Assembly: GCA_947465345.1 (NCBI GenBank)
Contig: CANHZL010000033.1
Coordinates: 1 to 12,396 of the forward strand
DNA length: 12,396 bases
Reading direction: 5' to 3'
Source: Opitutia bacterium
GTDB lineage: Bacteria; Verrucomicrobiota; Verrucomicrobiae; Opitutales; UBA953
Shown here: positions 8,159 to 12,396 of the stretch, piece after piece
How the letters are laid out: each line of letters starts with the position of its first letter
How positions within the stretch are numbered: position 1 is the first letter of the stretch
Made by a program: the position numbers and the translations under genes
Notes under the pieces: generated by a model
The model's input: the letters and a program-made list of their open reading frames with translations, nothing else
The model's database searches: none
What the model was told of the DNA's origin: nothing

Positions 8159-9463
8159 GTGTCCGACCCCGAAGATAAACCCCTCGACCCTTTCGACCCC
8201 GAGGTCATCGCCCGCGCCAACCGCGCGATCCTGGTCGGCCTACAGCGCCCGGAAGATACCCCCGCCGAAGCTCAGGCGCTGCTCGCCGAGCTCCACGAGC
8301 TCGTGAGCAACGTTGGCGTCGAAATCCGCGGTTCGATCATCGCCAAGCTGCGCGAAGAGAACCCCCGCACGCTCGTCGGCTCGGGTAAGCTCGAGGAGAT
8401 CGCCCAGCTGGCCCGCGACAAGGAATGTGGCCTGATCATCTTCGACGACGAACTTACGCCCGCCCAGCAACGCAACTGGGAGAAGGACGCCAAACTACGC
8501 GCCATCGATCGCCAGGAGATTATCCTCGATATCTTCATCACCCGTGCAAAGACGCGCGAGGCCGTGCTTCAGGTCGAACTCGCCGCACTGCAGCAGATGC
8601 TGCCGCGCCTGAAGCGCCTCTGGTCTCACCTCGACCGCCAACGCGGCGGCGGCACGATGCAGCGCGACGCCGGTGAAACGCAGCTGGAAATGGACCAGCG
8701 CAAGATCCGCGATAAAATCGCCAAGGTCCGCCGCGACCTCGCGGAAGTCGTCGCCCAGCGCGCCACGCAACGCAAGCAGCGCAAACGTGTCCCGCTCCCG
8801 ACTTTCTCGATCGTCGGCTACACCAACGCCGGCAAGTCCTCGCTCCTGAATAAGCTCACCGGCTCCGAGGTCCTCGCGGCGAACAAGCTCTTCGCGACGC
8901 TCGACCCGACCACACGCCGCCTCGCCCTGCCCTCCGGCCGTGCCTTACTACTAACGGACACCGTGGGCTTCGTGCGCCGCCTCCCGCACCGTCTCGTCGA
9001 AGCGTTCAAAGCCACGCTCGAAGAAGCCGTGCAGGCCGACTTCCTCGTCCACGTCATCGACCTCGGCTCGCCGGAGCGCGACAAGCACGCTGAAACCACC
9101 TTGCAGGTCCTCACCGAAATCGGTGCCGGCGACCGCCCGGTGATCACCGTGCTCAACAAGGCCGACCTCTGCGATGAGGTCGAGCGGGCCCAAGCCTTGG
9201 CCGCCTACCCCGACGCCAAGCTGGTCAGCACCAAGACCGGCGAAGGCCTCCCAGCCCTCCTCCAGCGGCTCGAGGAATGCGCCGCCAGCCGAGATGAGCA
9301 CATGACCCTACTCATCCCCCACGACCAGTACGCCATGCTCTCCAAGCTGCACGCCGGGGCCACCATCCTCAATTCTAAGGCCCTTCCTGAAGGAACCAGG
9401 GTAGAAGCCTACATCCCGACCCGACTGCAGGAGACCTGCCGGGCTTGGGCTATCCGTGAATAG
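8159..9463 (+). CDS. hflX: GTPase HflX
   Basis: The product is 434 residues and complete, a ribosome-associated GTPase that splits or rescues stalled ribosomes, notably under heat stress. The N-terminal HflX domain carries VGSGKLEEI (73-81) and the glycine-rich linker QRGGGTMQRDAGETQLE (161-177), diagnostic for the family. The G domain has G1 GYTNAGKSS (220-228), the G2 region FATLDPTTR (245-253), G3 DTVGF (267-271), G4 NKAD (333-336) and a G5-like STKTGEGL (357-364). The start is GTG at 8159. No ATG occurs early in the frame and no Shine-Dalgarno precedes it, while an intrinsic terminator ends 13 nt upstream. Its transcript must therefore begin in or after that hairpin, or arise from read-through. 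It is a conserved housekeeping gene lying between the periplasmic redox genes, and a functional link with them is unlikely. Confidence 0.96.
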   Translation: MSDPEDKPLDPFDPEVIARANRAILVGLQRPEDTPAEAQALLAELHELVSNVGVEIRGSIIAKLREENPRTLVGSGKLEEIAQLARDKECGLIIFDDELTPAQQRNWEKDAKLRAIDRQEIILDIFITRAKTREAVLQVELAALQQMLPRLKRLWSHLDRQRGGGTMQRDAGETQLEMDQRKIRDKIAKVRRDLAEVVAQRATQRKQRKRVPLPTFSIVGYTNAGKSSLLNKLTGSEVLAANKLFATLDPTTRRLALPSGRALLLTDTVGFVRRLPHRLVEAFKATLEEAVQADFLVHVIDLGSPERDKHAETTLQVLTEIGAGDRPVITVLNKADLCDEVERAQALAAYPDAKLVSTKTGEGLPALLQRLEECAASRDEHMTLLIPHDQYAMLSKLHAGATILNSKALPEGTRVEAYIPTRLQETCRAWAIRE

Positions 9464-9506
9464 GACATTTTTTTCTCCCCAAGGAGGCAACTTTCGGCTT
9501 TCTTTG

Positions 9507-9521
9507 GTGTTACCTTAACAC
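9507..9521. promoter_or_regulatory. Short inverted repeat just upstream of a cytochrome gene
   Basis: GTGTTA (9507-9512) and TAACAC (9516-9521) form perfect 6-bp arms around CCT, ending 4 nt before the ATG at 9526. It could be an operator or a small hairpin masking the start. It lies in the 62-bp gap after hflX, which also contains an AAGGAGG at 9481-9487, too far (38 nt) to serve this start. Confidence 0.3.
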
Positions 9522-9525
9522 ACCC

Positions 9526-9903
9526 ATGCGCACCCTCGCCCTCCTCACCCTCCTCACCGCGACTTCGGCTTTTGCCGCCGTCGACCACGAGAAAGCCTTC
9601 AAGGCCGACATCGCCCCGATCCTCGAAAAGAGCTGCGTCGGTTGCCACGGCAAGGACAAGACCAAGAAGCCGAAGGGTGGCTTTGACGCCACCTCCCTCG
9701 AAACCATCGTCAAGGGCGGCAAGGAATCCGGCGCTGGCATCACCTGGGGCGACGCCTCCAAGAGCTCCCTCTACAAGTCGGCCGAACTCGGCGTCAGCAA
9801 CCCGGATGACGACCTCGCCATGCCCCCCAAGAAGAAGAAGGATCGCGTGGCCCTCACCAAGGAGCAGCTCGCCAAGCTCAAGGCCTTCATCGAAGCCAAG
9901 TAA
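9526..9903 (+). CDS. Small periplasmic cytochrome c, planctomycete-type domain
   Basis: This is a 125-residue protein with a clear signal peptide (1-18, ending SAFAA) and a single heme c site CVGCHG (C37, C40, H41). The likely second axial ligand is M99 in AMPP. The pattern between them, KPKGGFDATSLETIVKGGKESG, resembles the lysine-rich K.KG..(L/F)(D).(T/S)LE...KGG block of planctomycete-type cytochrome domains. Only one domain is present, so it is a free electron carrier in the periplasm rather than the usual large DUF1553/DUF1549-linked protein. It is monocistronic: 62 nt after hflX, with its own terminator behind. It is more divergent from the two downstream cytochromes than they are from each other. 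The partner is unknown; the quinoprotein upstream and the membrane cytochrome downstream are the nearest candidates. Confidence 0.88.
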   Translation: MRTLALLTLLTATSAFAAVDHEKAFKADIAPILEKSCVGCHGKDKTKKPKGGFDATSLETIVKGGKESGAGITWGDASKSSLYKSAELGVSNPDDDLAMPPKKKKDRVALTKEQLAKLKAFIEAK

Positions 9904-9921
9904 GCCCCACGGCTTACTCTT

Positions 9922-9953
9922 AAAAAGCCCGCGGCAACCCGCGGGCTTTTTTT
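9922..9953 (+). terminator. Intrinsic terminator after the small cytochrome gene
   Basis: A perfect 13-bp stem, AAAAAGCCCGCGG (9922-9934) with CCGCGGGCTTTTT (9939-9951), closes a CAAC tetraloop and runs into TTTTTTT. A smaller hairpin, TAAGCC-CCAC-GGCTTA (9901-9916), which includes the stop codon, lies just before it. Confidence 0.95.
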
Positions 9954-9991
9954 GTGTCTAATAAGAATGGGCCTGACGCGGCCGCTTGCGT

Positions 9992-10020
9992 TTGACCCCG
10001 CGACGACTCGACCCTATAAA
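9992..10020 (+). promoter_or_regulatory. Predicted sigma70-type promoter
   Basis: TTGACC (9992-9997) and TATAAA (10015-10020) are separated by exactly 17 bp, a near-consensus sigma70 pair. Initiation would fall near 10027, giving a leader of about 16 nt to the ATG at 10043. It directly follows a terminator, so it likely drives the membrane cytochrome, the secreted cytochrome and possibly the ThuA gene. Confidence 0.7.
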
Positions 10021-10042
10021 CAAAGAACCCCTTTCAAGCCAC

Positions 10043-10975
10043 ATGTCACCCCTTCACCGTATCGAAGAACGCCTGCACGCACTGACCTTCCGTCAGGCCG
10101 TCGGACTGGTCGCCGGAGCCAACCTCTTCCTGGTCGCCCTAGCCCTGGCCCTGCCGGCCGACGGCGAGATGCGCGGCCCGGCGCTGCTCTCGATCCTCGG
10201 TAACTTCCACATCCTTGCGCTGCACATCCCGGCCGCCGTGCTCCTCGTCGTGCCGCTCTTCGAGTTCTTCGAACGCCATGAGCAGGCCACCGCCACCGTC
10301 CGCCGCCTGTCCGTCTTCTCAGCCGCCGGCACCTGGGCCGCCGTCCTCTGCGGTATCCTCCACGCCCACTACAACGGCTTCGCGGGCGATGCCGTCCAGT
10401 TGCACCTCTGGGGTGGTATCGCGGCCTCCGCCTTCGCCGGCCTGGCCAGCCTGTTGCTTGCCAAGGCATTCCGCGTGCGACTCGCCACGCAGGGTGCGGC
10501 CATCCTCGTGATGAGCTTCGCAGCCCACGTCGGCGGCGAACTGGTCCATGAAGAAGGCTTCCCCTTCAAGCCGAACAAGGTCGCTTCACCCAAGAAGGCC
10601 GAGGTCCCGCGCGTCGTCACCACCAGCCAGAAGCGCGACGACTACACCCAGGTCGTCCGCCCGATCCTGGAAGCCCATTGCGTCGCCTGCCACGGCGCTA
10701 AGAAGGTCAAAGGCAAGTTGCGCATGGATTCGCTCGAGGCCCTCAAGAAAGGCGGTTCGGAAGGCCCCGCATTCGTGCAAGGCGACCTGAAGAAGAGCCC
10801 GATGCACGCCCGAATCTCGCTCGATTCGAAGGATGAAGACTTCATGCCGCCCAAGGATGAGAAGCCGCTGACTAAAGAACAGGTGCAGGCCATCGGCTTC
10901 TGGATCGAAGGTAAGCCCATCCCGGACGAGATCGCCAAGGCCGCGCTGGAAGCGAATAAGTCCGCCAAGAAGTAA
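10043..10975 (+). CDS. Membrane protein (DUF2231-like) with C-terminal planctomycete-type cytochrome c domain
   Basis: This is a 310-residue protein in two halves. The N-terminal half (about 17-166) has four to five hydrophobic helices with histidines placed as possible heme b or quinone-site ligands: H56 and H61 (NFHILALHIP), H107 and H109, H121, H162 and H169. This resembles the DUF2231-type membrane domain often fused to cytochromes in PVC bacteria and Bacteroidota. After a proline/lysine linker (about 172-198), the C-terminal half is a cytochrome c domain with CVACHG (C213, C216, H217), KGKLRMDSLEALKKGG and axial M268 in FMPP. It is likely a cytoplasmic-membrane electron conduit to the periplasm. 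The start at 10043 is chosen because a TTG alternative at 9986 lies upstream of the predicted promoter. It is followed 4 nt later by a related cytochrome gene. Cytochrome call sure, DUF2231 membership moderate. Confidence 0.87.
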   Translation: MSPLHRIEERLHALTFRQAVGLVAGANLFLVALALALPADGEMRGPALLSILGNFHILALHIPAAVLLVVPLFEFFERHEQATATVRRLSVFSAAGTWAAVLCGILHAHYNGFAGDAVQLHLWGGIAASAFAGLASLLLAKAFRVRLATQGAAILVMSFAAHVGGELVHEEGFPFKPNKVASPKKAEVPRVVTTSQKRDDYTQVVRPILEAHCVACHGAKKVKGKLRMDSLEALKKGGSEGPAFVQGDLKKSPMHARISLDSKDEDFMPPKDEKPLTKEQVQAIGFWIEGKPIPDEIAKAALEANKSAKK

Positions 10976-10979
10976 GCCC

Positions 10980-11468
10980 ATGCGCGCCGTCATTGTATTT
11001 GCTACGGCCACGCTGATGGCTGCGACGCCGTTCACGCCGAAGAAACCCGAGCCGATCAAGCCGCTCACCGCAGCACAGAAGGCTGACTACGCTAAACTGA
11101 TTCAGCCCATGTTCGATGCGCACTGCGTCTCTTGCCACGGTCCGAAGAAAGAGAAAGGGAAGCTCCGCCTCGACACCCTCGAAGCCACGCTCAAGGGCGG
11201 AAAGAACCCGACCTTTGTCATCGGCAAGCCCGACAGCAGCATGTTGCTCTCCCGTGTCTTCCTTGATCGTACCGCTGGAGACGTGATGCCACCCAAGGCC
11301 GAGAAACCGATGACCGAAAAACAGAAGGAGGTCCTTTACGCCTTCGTCGAAGGGCAACCCATCCCCGAGGAGCTCGCCAAAGCAGCCCAGGCCGACACCA
11401 AGGCCGCTCTCGCCGCGGCCAAAACCGCCTCTTCGGAGCTAAAATCGGCCCCGAAGGCCAAGAAGTAA
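10980..11468 (+). CDS. Secreted planctomycete-type cytochrome c
   Basis: This is a 162-residue protein with a short hydrophobic N-terminus (1-15, possibly a signal peptide cleaved near MAA) and one heme c site CVSCHG (C49, C52, H53). The KGKLRLDTLEATLKGG block (59-74) and likely axial M103 in VMPP follow. From residue about 36 to 137 it lines up with the C-terminal domain of the preceding membrane protein, sharing I..MF/L.AHCV.CHG, KGKLR(M/L)D(S/T)LEA, MPPK.EKP and EG(K/Q)PIP(D/E)E(I/L)AKAA. Tandem duplication is therefore likely. The C-terminal 25 residues are Ala/Lys-rich and probably disordered or interaction-prone. It starts 4 nt after the upstream stop, so the two should be co-transcribed. 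It likely shuttles electrons to or from the membrane cytochrome; this is inferred from adjacency. Confidence 0.86.
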   Translation: MRAVIVFATATLMAATPFTPKKPEPIKPLTAAQKADYAKLIQPMFDAHCVSCHGPKKEKGKLRLDTLEATLKGGKNPTFVIGKPDSSMLLSRVFLDRTAGDVMPPKAEKPMTEKQKEVLYAFVEGQPIPEELAKAAQADTKAALAAAKTASSELKSAPKAKK

Positions 11469-11519
11469 GTTTTCTTTTGCCCACCCCCCTCACCCCGCCC
11501 TTTATCCCAGATACCCCCC
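11469..11519. other. Pyrimidine-rich spacer before the ThuA gene
   Basis: These 51 bp are almost entirely C and T on the plus strand, with runs of four to six C. There is no hairpin terminator and no ribosome site near the ATG. It resembles in composition the leader ahead of the quinoprotein gene, though it lacks the hexamer repeat. Confidence 0.4.
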
Positions 11520-12365
11520 ATGAAACTCCGTTCCCTCCTCACGTTGGCGCTGCTCGCCGGCGTCGTCTCCCCGCTCATCGCTGAGCAAAAGCCTCTTCGC
11601 GTCCTCATCGTCGCCGGCGGTTGCTGCCACGACTACGCTAACCAGAAGGAAATCCTGAAGAAGGGCCTCGAAGCCCGCCTCAACGTGACCGTTGAAGTCG
11701 CCTATGACGCGACCAAGTCCACCAAGCCGGTTTTTGAGATCTATAAGAACGCCGATTGGGCCAAGAACTTTGACGTCGTCGTCCACGATGAGTGCGCCGC
11801 CAGCATCGACGACCGCCCGTATGTCGCCAACATCGTCAACGCCCACAAGAATGGCCTCCCGGCCGTGAACCTCCATTGCGCGATGCACAGCTACCGCTGG
11901 GGCAAGTTCGGTGAGCCCGTCAAAGCCGGCGCCGATAACGCCAGCTGGTACGAAATGCTCGGCCTGCAGTCCACCGGACACGGTCCGCAGCAGCCCATCG
12001 GCATCGTCTTCACCGATAAGGAAAACCCGATCGTGAAGGGCCTGGCCGATTGGACCACCGTCAACGAAGAGCTCTACAACAACATTCAGGTGCTCACCGG
12101 CAAGGCTCTCGCCACCGGCACCCAGAAGATCCCGGAAAAGAAGGACAAGGCCGGCAAGGTCACCCCGGCCAAGGAAGTCACCAGCATCGTCGTCTGGACC
12201 AACGAGTTCGGCCCGAACAAGACCCGCATCTTCAGCACCACGATCGGCCACAACAACGCGACCGTCGAAGACGCCCGCTACCTCGACCTCGTCGCCCGCG
12301 GCCTGCTCTGGTCCGTCGGCAAGCTCGAAGCCGACGGCAAGGCCTCCGCTGGTTTCGGCAAGTAA
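11520..12365 (+). CDS. Secreted ThuA-like domain protein
   Basis: This is a 281-residue protein with a signal peptide (1-21, ending PLIA). The rest is one ThuA-like domain, a class I glutamine-amidotransferase-like fold: VLIVAGGCCHDY (28-39), FDVVVHDEC (84-92), NLHCAMHSYRW (117-127), a glycine-rich STGHGPQQPI stretch, ELYNN (184-188) and the C-terminal block FSTTIGH (238-244) with the following helix to LLWSVGKL. H37, H119, H123 and H244 are the obvious metal- or substrate-binding candidates. ThuA was named from trehalose/maltitol utilization in rhizobia, where it works beside a 3-keto-sugar-forming dehydrogenase; the exact reaction of secreted PVC homologues is not established. The gene lies 51 bp after the secreted cytochrome across a pyrimidine-rich gap with no terminator, so read-through from the same promoter is possible. 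No Shine-Dalgarno is visible. Confidence 0.9.
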   Translation: MKLRSLLTLALLAGVVSPLIAEQKPLRVLIVAGGCCHDYANQKEILKKGLEARLNVTVEVAYDATKSTKPVFEIYKNADWAKNFDVVVHDECAASIDDRPYVANIVNAHKNGLPAVNLHCAMHSYRWGKFGEPVKAGADNASWYEMLGLQSTGHGPQQPIGIVFTDKENPIVKGLADWTTVNEELYNNIQVLTGKALATGTQKIPEKKDKAGKVTPAKEVTSIVVWTNEFGPNKTRIFSTTIGHNNATVEDARYLDLVARGLLWSVGKLEADGKASAGFGK

Positions 12366-12396
12366 GCCTCAAGGCACCCGACAAAAGCCCCGGCCC

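Noticed and set aside
9464..9480. T-run after the hflX stop as an intrinsic terminator
   Set aside because: There are seven T's at 9469-9475 or nearby, but no stable GC-rich stem could be found just before them.
9986..10042. TTG start for the membrane cytochrome
   Set aside because: It precedes the -10 element of a good promoter, so it would not be in the transcript, and the extra residues carry no recognizable signal.
12366..12396. Terminator after the ThuA gene
   Set aside because: AAAAGCCCCGGCCC at the window edge looks like the left arm of a hairpin terminator, but the other arm lies outside the window, so it cannot be called.

Overview
The window is a high-GC bacterial chromosome segment that looks like a member of the PVC group, most likely Verrucomicrobiota. 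The evidence is the secreted cytochromes of the planctomycete type (CxxCH near the start of the domain, MPP near the end), a membrane protein fused to such a cytochrome, a secreted ThuA-like protein, and a PQQ-dehydrogenase-like protein with PKD, cytochrome c and CBM6-like modules. Lineage is inferred from gene content only; there is no rRNA or other marker here. I see no tRNA, rRNA, CRISPR array, transposase or phage gene.

Left part (1-5290). A truncated COG4705-type membrane protein gene runs leftward off the window edge. It is divergent from an iron-sulfur assembly operon that runs rightward: a Fur-superfamily regulator, sufC, sufB, sufD and sufT. The genes are separated by 9, 5, -4 and 2 nt, and the operon closes with a strong intrinsic terminator. 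The regulator lacks the zinc CxxC cysteines of classical Fur/PerR and instead carries an HAHF...ATG segment reminiscent of Irr. An 8-1-8 inverted repeat, close to what I remember of the alphaproteobacterial Irr box, overlaps its start codon. No cysteine desulfurase (SufS) or sulfur-transfer partner (SufE/SufU) lies in the window.

Middle (5241-9463). A 160-bp gap holds the terminator and a hexanucleotide (CTACCC) tandem tract whose other strand is rich in G-runs. It precedes a large secreted quinoprotein (signal peptide, sugar/aldose dehydrogenase propeller, PKD, cytochrome c551-like domain, CBM6-like domain), which ends in its own 13-bp-stem terminator. Thirteen bases after that hairpin begins hflX, a ribosome-associated GTPase with a GTG start and no Shine-Dalgarno.

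Right part (9464-12396). There is a small periplasmic cytochrome with its own terminator, then a likely sigma70 promoter (TTGACC-17-TATAAA). That promoter would drive a multi-helix DUF2231-like membrane protein with a C-terminal cytochrome domain, a separate secreted cytochrome that appears to be a duplicate of that domain, and a secreted ThuA-like protein. The quinoprotein, three cytochromes, membrane cytochrome and ThuA protein plausibly form a periplasmic carbohydrate-oxidation and electron-transfer set, with hflX as a housekeeping gene between them. This functional grouping is inference; the domain calls are well supported by motifs. Each of the three complete terminators ends a separate unit, so the set is not a single operon.
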